64,000 nucleotides of DNA, from positions 1,240,001-1,304,000 of the forward strand of contig CADCSX010000001.1 of assembly GCA_902805475.1 (NCBI GenBank), read 5' to 3'. The position numbers were made by a program, and so were the translations under genes. Positions 23,072-34,723 of the stretch are shown piece after piece. This DNA comes from Entonaema liquescens. Taxonomy: Eukaryota; Ascomycota; Sordariomycetes; Xylariales; Xylariaceae. Under the pieces are notes generated by a model. It ran no database searches and was not told the origin of the DNA. It saw nothing but the letters and a program-made list of their open reading frames with translations. Positions within the stretch are counted from its first letter, which is position 1; each line of letters opens with the position of its first letter.

Positions 23072-24901
23072 TCAAAACACGCCTCCGCCGATGATAAACA
23101 ATCGCTCCTCCTCACGTTTCGCCCACTGCATAATCTTATTAGCGCCCTGAGTCATGACGGTTCGCGAGGCGTTGGGTCCTGCAACGCAGTAGAACTCGAA
23201 TATAGGCGTGATCCACGCGAGCGAGGTGGTGTCCTCCCCAACACAATGTAGGACTTTTACATGCGTGTGCTTGGCGTGGATGGTGGAGTGTAAGTTGTGG
23301 TATAAGGACATGAGTCTCCGATGAGAAATAAGGTTGGAAAATGTTGGGTGTAAAGAGGGCATGCAGAATTGGACGTTGGCTCTCGACTTGAATAGGAAGT
23401 GGCTGATGTGTGTCCCCGGCGCGATGTCGTTCATCTTCGGACGCCCCTGTTGTGCTGCGTTTTTAATTATGTCCAGATGTCCCCGTTTCTTGAGTTCAAT
23501 CACGACGTCGTCTCGCATATGTTGTAGATCGAAGAAACTCTCCTTATCCGGGCTGATTAAAATAATTGCGATCTCTTCCCCGGCGGTGCTCATATCTCTT
23601 TCGGACTCTGGATCGACGTCTAGGAAACTCACATACATGTAGAGGTAGCCGCGGTTGTTGAAAGCTGGCAGGCAGAGCGGGATCCAGTTTTCGCCGCCTC
23701 CGGCCTTGACACCGCCGGACTCAAATAGCATATTGAAAATAAGTTGTAGATCGCTTGGGTGGAGGGAGTGACGACGTGGTCGGATGACGCTGACAAGCCT
23801 TCCCCCAGCAACTATCAGACCGTAAAGGAGCTTGTCGGTCTTCGTCTTTAGAAAGGCATTATTAATCGCATGCCGATGCGATTTTCTTAGTCTCAGACAT
23901 TCTAAAGCCCCCAAAAGAGAAGATGGAGATCCTCTGGTGAAGCTATCTGCCAGAGAAGAAAGCAGCGATTCAGTGCCTTGTAGAGGCTTCCGTAGGTCGG
24001 TGGATGGTCGATTAGCGAAGATATTAGTGAGAGTTGGAAGCGTTAAAGTGGATAGGATCTGCATGTAGAGGGCATCGAGCTGAGCCCTCAACTGATAATC
24101 GCTCTCTCCGAGCTTACTTATAGCGACGAGGTAAAGAGGACCTTCTGTTACGATAACGAAACGCGTATTCCTAGCAGAAAAGCCTAGAAGGGGGTTCTTG
24201 GCCCCCTGATAAAACGAGATGATGGTCTGTACAACGCCCATTGAAGAGTTGATCATTTCCAAGTCCCCGTATCTACTATAAATCGGCTTGCCAGCCGACG
24301 ACAAAATCATAAAGTGTTTTAGTTTAGACTTCCAAAGTTTTAACCTCGCATCGTCACTCCAGGTCTCGCTAGGCTCGGGTATCTCATCAAATTCGTGAGC
24401 AAAATCGGCGAGAATCGTATCCTCCTCAGCCCTGATAGTTTCGAAAGGCTGTACAGCTGCGGACTGGGAGTGTAGGAGCACCCATGCGGGGCTCTTCTTA
24501 CCCATGTCTCCAACAAGTAGACTCTCCAAGTCCCCTGGCGGCCGCAGAGTAGGCGCGAGGCTCATGATACTCATAGATTCATCTATGTCGTTGCCAATGG
24601 GGCTGAAGCCTATGCTTGCCGCACCAGCAGCAGGTGTCTGTTCCGTACCTTGGGAATTATTCTCCCCGGCTGTAGAGAAGGTACCACGGGACCCATCCGG
24701 GAATGACAAAGTTTGAATATTCATTGATGAAATTGCAGTAGTTGGTTTTGATGACAAGTTCGGCCTCTCCGGGAGCCTGTCCGAGATTGCTGGAGTTGGG
24801 CTACTGTCTTGCGTCTGAGACGGCCTGGGAGGTAAAGGGGGAGGCCGTTCTCCGCCTAAGGCGGCAGCATCCCCTGATGAGCCAACATTCTCCGAGCTCA
24901 T
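23072..24901 (-). CDS. MON1: vacuolar fusion protein Mon1
   Basis: An uninterrupted frame encodes 609 residues of the Mon1 family. A Pro/Ser-rich N-terminal region (~170 residues) precedes longin-type domains, with conserved strings LKHFMILSSAGKPIYSRYG, ISFYQGAKNPLLGFSARNT, FVIVTEGPLYLVAISKLGES and, near the end, FEFYCVAGPNASR. Mon1 with Ccz1 forms the exchange factor that loads GTP on Ypt7/Rab7 at late endosomes, autophagosomes and vacuoles. Length and ends match fungal orthologues, and the ATG at 24899-24901 is the natural start. The gene is head-to-head with DOP1 across a 678-bp shared promoter region. Confidence 0.95.
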   Translation of the reverse strand: MSSENVGSSGDAAALGGERPPPLPPRPSQTQDSSPTPAISDRLPERPNLSSKPTTAISSMNIQTLSFPDGSRGTFSTAGENNSQGTEQTPAAGAASIGFSPIGNDIDESMSIMSLAPTLRPPGDLESLLVGDMGKKSPAWVLLHSQSAAVQPFETIRAEEDTILADFAHEFDEIPEPSETWSDDARLKLWKSKLKHFMILSSAGKPIYSRYGDLEMINSSMGVVQTIISFYQGAKNPLLGFSARNTRFVIVTEGPLYLVAISKLGESDYQLRAQLDALYMQILSTLTLPTLTNIFANRPSTDLRKPLQGTESLLSSLADSFTRGSPSSLLGALECLRLRKSHRHAINNAFLKTKTDKLLYGLIVAGGRLVSVIRPRRHSLHPSDLQLIFNMLFESGGVKAGGGENWIPLCLPAFNNRGYLYMYVSFLDVDPESERDMSTAGEEIAIILISPDKESFFDLQHMRDDVVIELKKRGHLDIIKNAAQQGRPKMNDIAPGTHISHFLFKSRANVQFCMPSLHPTFSNLISHRRLMSLYHNLHSTIHAKHTHVKVLHCVGEDTTSLAWITPIFEFYCVAGPNASRTVMTQGANKIMQWAKREEERLFIIGGGVF

Positions 24902-25579
24902 CGTACATCCGTTTCCGTAATGGTCTGCTCTAACATCCTCTTTTTCCTCAGTTTATTAAATCATAGGCGTTTTTAGTCTCAACTATACCTCTTCATTTTA
25001 TGATAGCTTCTCATTGGGAAATGTTGAGAAATTAATGATTATAAGATAAGTTATGGAGTAAGCTTTAGTTAGTTACCCGAAAGTTAAAAGTCAAGTCATG
25101 TACGATACAGGAGTTAAAGTAAGTGGATCACCTTATCGTTATCTGTTAAACGTCATTCCCTTGCTCTCTTTTTTAGTGGTGGTTTCGGAAAAGCAGATAT
25201 CTTTATATCTTTAGCATAAAGCTGGGGAATGTAACCAATGAGATACTAGCTCTGAAAGATTGCCCTATTTTGAGGTACCGTTTTTATGCAAATGAGACCT
25301 GTCGGGAACATACATATGTATGTACCCTGGAACGGGATGTAACTTGTACCGTCTTTAGCGGGTGCCTGCAACGTAATTCGCAAAAAAAGGTCCAATGCGC
25401 TTCAATTGTTTCGCCTTGTGCTTTTGTATTGTACCTATCGTATGTGGTCTCTCTTGAACTACAATTAAATCTCACAAACAGATGCGCCACGGCAGAGATA
25501 TGCACCCCGATTTCTGTGGTCTTGAACGCGACCCTATGGTCTTACGGCCAGTACCTCCTTAGTATCAGCTACGTCAATT
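24902..25579. promoter_or_regulatory. shared divergent promoter region of MON1 and DOP1
   Basis: The 678 bp between the two start codons have no credible coding frame. The open frame at 25,270-25,623 overlaps the DOP1 start in another frame and shows no family sequence. Confidence 0.6.
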
Positions 25580-28500
25580 ATGGCCCTCGAACCCGGTCCT
25601 CGCCGTTCCATTTCTCCGGATAGTTCTGGACAGAATACTCCGATTATAAGACAATGGAGGAATCAACTAGGCGCAGGTATTTCACACCAATACCAATATT
25701 CCACTTCAACTACTTATGTCTTGCTAACATAGTTAATCGTAGAGGATGTTCCTATAAAAGATAAGCACTACCGAAAGTACGCGTCAGGTGTCGAGCGAGC
25801 CCTGTCGCTGTTTGATACAGCTTTAGAAGAGTGGGCGGACTATATCTCTTTTCTAAGTAGATTACTGAAAGTAAGATACCCAGTCGCTATATTTGTGTTA
25901 ATGTAATTAATGCTAAAAAGACTTACCATAGGCCTTACAAGCTCGTCAAGCCAACATAACGTCCATCCCTTCGAAAACCCTAGTCGCAAAGCGCCTCTCG
26001 CAATGTCTGAATCCTTCACTCCCTTCTGGTGTACACCAGAAAGCGCTCGAGGTGTATGCCTACGTATTCTCGATAATAGGAAAAGATGGTTTGTGTAGGG
26101 ATCTTCCTCTTTACCTCCCGGGCCTTGCACCGACCTTGTCGTTTGCATCCTTGACGGTCAGAGCTCCATTCCTCGATCTACTCGAAACCCATGTTCTTCA
26201 TGTAGACCCTAGGTCGCTGCGACCAGCAATGAAGAGTATCATTCTAGCTCTTCTCCCTGGACTAGAAGATGAGACAAGCGAGGATTTTGACCGAACGCTC
26301 AAGATCCTGGAGAAATTCAAGGCGGCTATCCGGCCACCCAATTGTAGGGACCTCACATCAACAGATTCGGCTGGCGACGATTTCTTCTGGCAATGCTTCT
26401 TCTTGGCCACAATCACAGGCCAGAGCCGTCGACCTGGTGCTCTTGCGTATCTCATCCGCAGACTGCCAAGACTGGGGCATCCGATCACTCAAGAGGGAAA
26501 CCCAAATAAGGCTCAAGACACCGAGGCGGATGTGCTGTCATCTGAGCTTTCGAGTCTTGTAACTTCCCCCGAGCCGGGTTTACTACTTAGATGCTTTGCA
26601 GCTGGGTTAGGAGACGAGCAGCTCCTTATACAACGAGGTTTCTTGGACCTTCTAGTCACACATCTCCCCTTACATTCTCAGGTGCTACAGAAGAGGGTTA
26701 AAAGTGATGACTTGGAGCTTTTGCTTCGCGCCGCTGCTTGTGTTGTCACACGAAGGGATATGAGTCTCAACAGGCGACTTTGGGCTTGGTTTTTAGGGCC
26801 TGAGCCTCCTAGCCAAGAACAAGAGAATGGACCAAAATCACCTATTTCACCATCTGACCAACATGGCTTTCTTAGTTCCAAAACGAGTTATTTCGAGGAG
26901 TACGGGTTGCATCCTCTAACTCGGGCGTTATTATCAATGATCAATACTGCTCATAATAGCAACCCAACAGAAAGAGCCCAACCGTACCGGATATGCCTAT
27001 CACTTATGGATAGGTGGGAAATTGGCGGTCTAGTAGTGCCGGAAATCTTCCTTCCGGTAATGGTCAGTGTTAAGGATTTCGAAAATAGAGCATCCAACAA
27101 GGCCGAGTTCAATGAAGTGTTACGCAGTGCGAGTGTGTTTTTTGACGGTGTTGAAAGCGGTCTTATATTCGGCGAGATGATAGGGCTCATGGCTCAAGCC
27201 GTCGGCCCAAGTAATGCGACGGACGAGGAGCGCAATGAGAAAATAGCACTTGTCCAATTCATCATGGCACACTTTAACATCCGCGATGAGGAAATGATAA
27301 CTGTCCACGCGCCTCTAGCTGCTCTGTCAATCTTGTCGATGCTAGAGGACGTAAAGGAGCACAAAAATGCGTCTCGAACCCCGGGTGGGAGCGATACCAC
27401 AGCCGTTCCGTTCCAAGCGCTTGATATTGCTCGTAATTTAATCGAGCTTATACCCCAGCGAGCATTTCCAGTCAGGTCAGGAGAACGAGACTCAGTTGGA
27501 TCCTTAGAGGGGCCGGTAGTGGCGTCTATGTCAAACAGCGAAGTGCTTAAGAAGGTTAGACATTTCTATGTCACCGATCAGGGGAACCTCGAGGCCATTC
27601 CAGCGCCCTTTGCTCCGCGGACCGTAGGAGCTCTCCTTGTTCAAAAGGCGTGTAGTTTGACTTGCGATAGCCTAACAACCGCCAATCAGGAGGCTGCAAT
27701 ATCTATTAGAAGTAGACTCGTGGGGCTTCTCTTATCCAAAATCCCTGGAGAGTATACTGTAGACACCGCAAAGTTACTCTCTGCTATGCAAACACGTTTA
27801 TCTGAATCCAACGTACCCTTTATCTCGTTCAAATCGATTCTCTTCCTCTCTACACAACTTTACACCAGTGAGCGAATACCGATAGATCACCTATCAGATC
27901 TAGTTGAGCCGTTAGTCCGCCACGCATGGGGGTTCTTATCTTTGACAGAGCCAAAGTATCACGTCGAAACTGTGAGATGTCTCTGGCAATTGCAGACAGC
28001 TCTCACAACTTCAAACCGCGATATCGAAGCAGTGATCGCTGATTTAATGCTCAAGGATGACACGACTGGCACCTTCGCCATACGACCAGCCGACCCGGGA
28101 CGGAGTTATACCATCCTCTGGTCACATACGTTGCAAGATAACGCTTCTCATTCTGACCGAAGAGCTCCAAAGACCCCTATTAGTGAATTCCGGCCGGCGA
28201 CTCGACTGTCCGGAATGGATCACTATGATGTTATGCTCACCAGGCCCTTATTTTTAATGCTCGACTCTCTATTAGATGAGCGAACCCAATTATTTATGAT
28301 GGTAAAAAATTGGTTGACCACTATGGTTGGCATTGACAAGTAAGTTGACTCCTACACATAGGGAAACGAGAACTGCCTTGCTAACTTGGATACTCAGGCT
28401 ATTCTTGATTTTTGTGACCAAGATATCGCAGCTTAAATTCCTTCGGACTTTCCCGCAGACAGCTAATCCCGTTACGTCGAGCCAGTCCGTTGAATTCTCA

Positions 28501-31500
28501 GCGGAGGATGACCTAGACCTAGCGCTCTATTATCTTCGTACCCTCTCCAACATATTCCGGTGGGCCCCTGACGCGTTCTGGGGAGTCCTTGCAACTAGAA
28601 TAATCGAGGAACCTAGTCAGAGCCTGATAGAAATAGGTAAGATGATTCCTCGAGAAGGTATGAATATTCACTGACGGTATTAAGCTGGTACGGAAAATGG
28701 CTTGTCCCTCCTGGAATTTTTCCTGCGCGTTTGCATGCGATGCATCGCCGGCAACATACTCCCGAACGACAAGCATCTGCAGCTCCGAATAACACAGCTT
28801 CATCGCTCTGCGTTGACTTTCCTTCATCAGATTTTGCTTAACCCTTATGCAGATGGATTATCACGTCTAAAATTAGAAGATACTTTAATAGACAGACTCA
28901 CTCAGTCTCTTCAAGGACCCGACCCATATATTCAGGTACTTCTACTCGACGTCACTTTTGACGCTCTCAAACTTCGAGATGCAGCACTTGTTGAACAGCC
29001 GATGTCGCCTATGGGGGAGAAACGAACCATGAACTACGCCTCCGGCAGTGTACGATTGTCTGCGACGTCTCTTGAACACATACCTGAGGTAACGCCGCCG
29101 CCGCCCTCACTGCTCAAATGTATACAGGCTGGTCTTAGCTCGCCTAGTAGTCGGCCTATACTAGATAGTTGGGTGGGCTTTCTTACAGAGTGCCTACCTT
29201 TCTATTCAGACTCTATTTTTCAGGTTCTTATTCCTTTAGTGGAAACACTCTGCAGCCAGGTTTCTAGCACGTTTAGCAATCTCCAGGAGACTTTCAAGCA
29301 AAATGGTCAGCCGCCAGAGAAGATAAATGCTCCAGAAACGACCCTCATATCATTACTCAATGCACTTGAACAAGTGCTCGCTAAGGCACACGACCAGTTA
29401 CTTGCCGCGGAAGCTAGACTTCAAGCTATAAAGAGTCCCGATCAACCTCAGGGATTCTTCGGTAACATGGTATCTGGAGTATTTAACTCGGACGCCCCAC
29501 AGTCTCGAAGTGCAACCGCAAATGACAGGCTCACTGTTTTACTTGCCTTTCAAGATGCTGTCCGGATGTGCTTCAAGATCTGGTCTTGGGGACAAGGGAG
29601 CGAAGCTACTAGTCTGGACGTTGACTCGGCTTCCTCATTTAAGTACACATCACTACGTATGCGAAATCGGGCTAGACGCCTGCTAGAACATGTGTTCGCT
29701 GCCGAAGCACTCGAATGCTTAGAAACGGTTGTTGATATCTGGCGGAATTCGTTGACTGATCCCGACACTACAAAGCACTCGGAAGTATTTAATTTACTCC
29801 CTGCTCTGGACGGGTCTCGGCCAAGGCATACAATTCCTGCTATCTTTAATGCTATCTACAGCAGGTCAAATCCTAGTGCATTAGAGACATCCAGAAAATC
29901 AACATTAACTATCGAACTACAGGATACAGATTTGGTGATTTTCTTAGTCGATTATGCTCGGTCTCTCGAAGATGACGCAATGGACGAAATTTGGCAAGAT
30001 TGTATGATTTTCCTAAGGGACCTCTTAGGCAATCCTTTCCCACATAGACAAACATTGCCAAGCCTCCTGGAATTTGCAGCAATTCTAGGCGAGAAGGTTG
30101 ACAATACCAACTTCGGGGAGCAGAGGAAGATGCGAAGGGAGCTCGGGGTATGTGCTCGATTAACTTTAAGACGCTGAATCTATTGCTAATACCGGGCTAG
30201 GATCTTTTCCTACGATTACTCACAGCCATTTTCACAACAAGGCCAGCTTCCTTTGCGGATGGTCAATCATCTCCACAGTTAGACAAGTCGAATACCACTG
30301 AGGGTCGTCTTGTGTTGCCGGCTGAGAGGGCTGATGATGTGGTCGGCATTTTGTCCCACATCGTGCCCAACCTACCCAAGATTCTGGTGGAATCCGATCG
30401 TGTCTTGACAGCAGCGGGGGCCATTTCTACGAACGTGATCGGGCCCTCCATCCGTTCAAAAGGCTTTCCCGAGACTATTTCTAAGAGTACACTTACTCTA
30501 CTCCAGGAGCTCACCAGGCTCCCGAACAATCAAAAAACTTGGAAGAAAGATATCGGCGATGCTTTCAACGATTCTAGATTCTTCAATTCATCTGTTGCTT
30601 TAGTACGGAGCGACTGGCTTCCTCTTCTGAAACTCTGGACAGTCGCGGACAAGGAGCGGATGCCGGAAATTTTGGCAAGAATAACGCCACCTACCACAGC
30701 CGGTATAGTTTTCGGAGTGGGTGCTACTTCAGCAAGATTAGAAGCAGATCGGAAGACACAACTCAACTTACGTCGCGTAGCCACGTTGATTCTCGCGTGT
30801 GGTATTGATACTTTCGTTACCGACCTTTCGCATATTCTCGAGCGCCTCATCGAGCTCCTAGCAGCGACATCTACGTCTTCACCATCCTCGACTACGCGAT
30901 CAGAGATTTATATGGTGGTTCGTGCTCTTGTCCTTCGAACATCTGCCATCCATCTTGCGCCTATATGGCCAACTATTAATGCCGAGCTACACGCGGCTAT
31001 ATCCTCGGTCGCCGCGCCGGATAACAGCGCCTCGTCAGACACTTTTAGCAATACGTCCATTCTCCAGGCCTGCAAGCTCTTAGACCTACTTATCGCTGCA
31101 GCGCCAGACGACTTCCAGTTGCATGAGTGGCTCTTTGTCACGGATACCATCGACTCTATCTACCGATCTCCTAGCTACCAGCCAGTAGCACTCGTAGACG
31201 AGCTGTCCGAAGAATTAGGCAATGTAGCATCTGATGTCACTACCGCGGCGTTACAGACAGAATCAGCAGCCGCGACGACGATAAGCGGCCCACCTCAACG
31301 CAGACCGCTCCTTGGCCATCCAGGGGGTATCAGCGATGAGTTGACGGTGGACAGGAAGGACGAGCTGGTGGCCAAGATATTGCGACCGTTCTTCGCACAG
31401 CTAAGCATTTACGCATTTGAATCCACGTACGCCATGGGGACATTGGACGTTAAGACGTGCGTGGATAGTCTACTAAGGGACCTATTTGATGAGCGGACGA

Positions 31501-31517
31501 TTGTCAAGGCCTTGTAA
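25580..31517 (+). CDS. DOP1: Dopey family protein Dop1/DopA
   Basis: Six exons join in frame: 25580-25676, 25743-25870, 25932-28339, 28398-28636, 28685-30147 and 30201-31517, giving 1,883 residues. The N-terminal Dopey signature is clear (DKHYRKYASGVERALSLFDT, then SLPSGVHQKALEVYAYVFS), followed by the long helical-repeat body and conserved C-terminal segments (ISLLEFFLRVC-like, KILRPFFAQLSIYAFESTY). Introns are 48-66 nt with branch sites such as tgctaac and actgac. In yeast Dop1 works with Mon2 and the flippase Neo1 in endosome-Golgi membrane traffic; in Aspergillus nidulans DopA is needed for asexual development. It is a large peripheral Golgi/endosome protein without membrane segments. The gene is intact over 5.9 kb. 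Confidence 0.95.
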
Positions 31518-32023
31518 TTGTGGTGAACTGAAAGGGGCTATGGGAGAGAGGTCAAAGGTTACTCCAAGAAATAAACCCCTATTCGTGTAGCGGCTCACCC
31601 GGAAAGCGGATGAGGGTGTTAGTGAGATAGGTAGATAGAATAGATCACGACTCATTCGTAAAGTCGCATACGTGCTTCATATTTACCTAGATATGCTCTT
31701 GTCACGTCAATTTTACGAACTAATAGATCAATCCATGGTCTGAAAACAGTTTACACGACTCCCTTTATATGGTGTGAGAATTTCTGAAAGTTCCATTTTT
31801 CTTTCCTATTCATGTTCATATGTACTGTACCTAAACATATAAGATCCCATTCCTACATCTCCCCGCCCGCCTTTCCATGAAGCAAATTTTATTTCATCTT
31901 ATACTCCTCATCTCCTTTCCTCTCCTCTCCCCTCCCTTGCCTACACCACTATGTATACCCACACACGCACACACACACATATATATATATGAATATTTAT
32001 ATACCACGAAACAAACCAGCCCA
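31518..32023. other. 3' flanks of two convergent genes with a CA/TA repeat
   Basis: This holds the 3' ends of DOP1 and the bZIP gene. A (CA)n(TA)n microsatellite lies at about 31,960-31,991, next to a CT-rich tract at 31,905-31,945. Confidence 0.6.
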
Positions 32024-33987
32024 TCAAATCCACCCTCCCTCCTCATACCCACCCACAGGCGGGCCCATAACCCTCTCGAGCGCATCCTCGAAATCCGCAC
32101 GCTTAATCACAGCGCCGTAGTGCAGACAATCCACGGCGGCAGCGAGCTCGGCGCGCAGGCGCTCGAGCCGCGGGGCGTCGCCGAGCAGGGCCGCCACGCC
32201 CCCGTACAGCCGCGCCATCTCGAACCAGGCCTGGACGGGCGCCAGCTCCGGCGAGTCGTCTGGGTTCGGGTTCAGCACCGAGGCTAGGCCCCGCAGGTTC
32301 TCGAGCGTGAGGTCCGGGGTGGGGGGTGTGGTCCAGGATGTGATTGGGGCGGAGTGGGAGTGGGGGTGGGAATGGGAGTGCGGTTGGCGTTGCTTTTCCG
32401 CGCTGATGTCTGCCCAGGCGGATGGTGGCGCGCTCCGGAGGGCGATGGCGCTGACCATGAGGGAGTGTCCGTGTTCGTTTGCTTCTGGGTCGTAGTCGGG
32501 TGGTTGTACATCGAGGGGTGGAAGTGCCCCCAGCAGACGCGTTCGAGCCTATTCGACGGTATCAGTTACGTTTTCCTTTTTTTTTTGCCACCATAGTCTT
32601 GCCTTCTCGAGGGGTAGGAATAGACACTCTTCGTTCTAAGGCAATACATAGGGAGAAAGAGAAATGGGGAGGGCCGTACTCTAGGATAAAGTTAATAGCG
32701 TGGTCCGTCTCCGTCTGCGTTAACAACCTCCTTCCCTGACTCCGGCATCTTCCAATCCGCCACCTAAGCCGAAATCATCCTGTTCGTTCGGGATCCCGCT
32801 GAACGAAGGCCAGGATGACGGAGCCGGCGCCCGTTGGGCTTGGAACATGGGCTGGTTGGAGGCCTTGGGCGAGTTGACAAGACTAATCGTGTATCCCGGC
32901 GGAGACGGGGCTGAGGACCCGTACGTCAACGTCGGCGGCAACAAGCTAGTCTGTGGAGCCGGCGCCGGCGCAGGAGCCACCGCAGCTAGTTTTGCGAGAA
33001 TCCTGCGGCGAATAGTCTCGTTCTCGCCCCTGATGGTGAGGCTCTCCCGCTCGGTCTGCTCGATCAAGTCTCGCAGCCTAGCAACATCCATCTCGAGCTC
33101 CCTGGTGTAGTTGACTTTCCGCTGGCGATGCTGCTTCTGCGCCTTGCGAACCTGTTGCCTCCTAGCGAGCGCCTTGGCCTGCGCGCTCTGATCCGACTGC
33201 TGGTCGGCAGATTCCTGATTCGTGTCGCTCTTCTTGGGTCCTGTATAAAATAGCCAGGAGTCAGCCTTGGTTACCACGACGGACGGCATAGTCATGCGCC
33301 TTCGAGATATAGTTCGGTATGTATGTATATATGTTTATATATGAGAAACAAGAAGAGAAAAGTCCAGCCTAGTAAGCCGTCTTGCCTGCGCTGCTTGATA
33401 ATCGGCAAAGATGCACGTCGTCTAATAGGGGAGCAGACAGACGTAGCAATGAAGCCAAGACGTGCTACTTATGGAGCGTATAGGGGATGAATATAGACCA
33501 AAAAACAAACGGGCCATCTTCTTGGCTGACTCCTATAACATCACGCTCTCGGCCCGCAACACAAAAGTGTTGGCGCATTCTAACAACCAGCCAACACGAC
33601 GCCGTGATTTGATTTCTGCTACCAACCAATACTACGCCTTGGCGTGCGGCGTCTCAGCCCTATGACAAATACTCGAGGCCCGTTTGAGCCTAGATATATG
33701 TATGATAAATCGCAAATAACAAGTTTTCCATCTCAAATCCCGAAAAAAAAATACAAGCAAAAAAGGTAGGAGAATGTATATGGTAATGTGTATGTGTGAT
33801 ATGTCATTAACATACCTGTACTTTGTTCCGGGTTACTCGCGACAAAGGTAATATTTCTCGCCGCCTCCTTGGTGCGTTTCCAATAGTCGGTAAACGACGG
33901 TCGCGATCTGCTACCGCTTCTAGCTCTGCGACCATCTGCCGCCCCAATGCTACCCGTCTCATCGCCTTCGAACGAGGAGTCGGCCAT
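32024..33987 (-). CDS. bZIP transcription factor, two apparent one-base frameshifts
   Basis: Exons 33816-33987, 32680-33240 and 32024-32548. The basic region ARRQQVRKAQKQHRQRK runs into a leucine-zipper-like helix (LEMDVARLRDLIEQTERESL), a fungal type with Gln/His-rich basic regions. Downstream come conserved blocks INFILE, LERVCWGHFHPSMYNHP and HGHSLMVSAIALRSAPPS. These blocks lie in three different frames: one base appears missing near 32,728-32,735 and another near 32,495-32,500 (a C run). The spliced length of 1,258 nt becomes 1,260 (419 residues) with two added bases. The first intron is long (575 nt) and begins after an N-terminal exon opening MADSSFEGDETGSIG, whose linkage is less certain. 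It is a nuclear DNA-binding regulator with unknown targets. Base errors or recent pseudogenisation could explain the shifts. Confidence 0.8.
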
Positions 33988-34056
33988 TTTTCCCCCTAGG
34001 ATAGCCGCGCGCGCACACACACATATACAACACAACGACACACGCACGTAGTAGTG

Positions 34057-34099
<43 letters not shown>

Positions 34100-34723
34100 C
34101 CGCTAAAGTTACGTTATCCGGAACAGTGTCACGCACGCGATGGGAAAGACAAGAAGGGATTTCACACCGTTATGGTGGTAAGGCGATAGCGAATCGACAA
34201 AGAGGTAAGCATAAGCACACGTGGGGCGATTCCAGGGGTTGTAGATACCAGAGATTTGGAATCTCCGTCTCCTCTTCTGAGGATTCAGCGAATACCTGGA
34301 CGGCACGTGCAGGGGCTAGTATACTAAATGATTAGAATACTAAAGAGATAAGAGGCATAAAAGGAAAACATGATTTATAAACTCAAAATTAACTGATTCC
34401 ATTTTGTTTTCAGATTCCCAGGCCATTATGAGACTCATATGGAATTAAGAAAATCTACGGTGAGCAGCATAGAAGTTTCACCCTCTACTAGAGAGCGGAT
34501 AAACAGGTCAGACAGACCAAGATAACTTTCAAATATAGAAAGTGTAATAGACTAGGAACGTAAACACCTAGCATCCTGAAAACAAGTATCAAATCATTCC
34601 AGCCGATCCTGGCCGAGAGCGCCATCCCTAAATACAGGTATCATTCCTTTTTTGCCCAGCCCGTTCATACCAAGTACCAACGCCGATCAAATGCATATCG
34701 TAGTATCTATTCGAAGCAGGTGA
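33988..34723. other. promoter of the bZIP gene and 3' flank of RRN3
   Basis: Contains a CA-rich stretch (34,010-34,025) and the GTA microsatellite listed separately. No coding sequence recognised. Confidence 0.5.
34048..34099. repeat. (GTA)n microsatellite
   Basis: About seventeen GTA units, one of them interrupted (gtggta), lie 60-112 bp upstream of the bZIP start codon. Confidence 0.95.
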
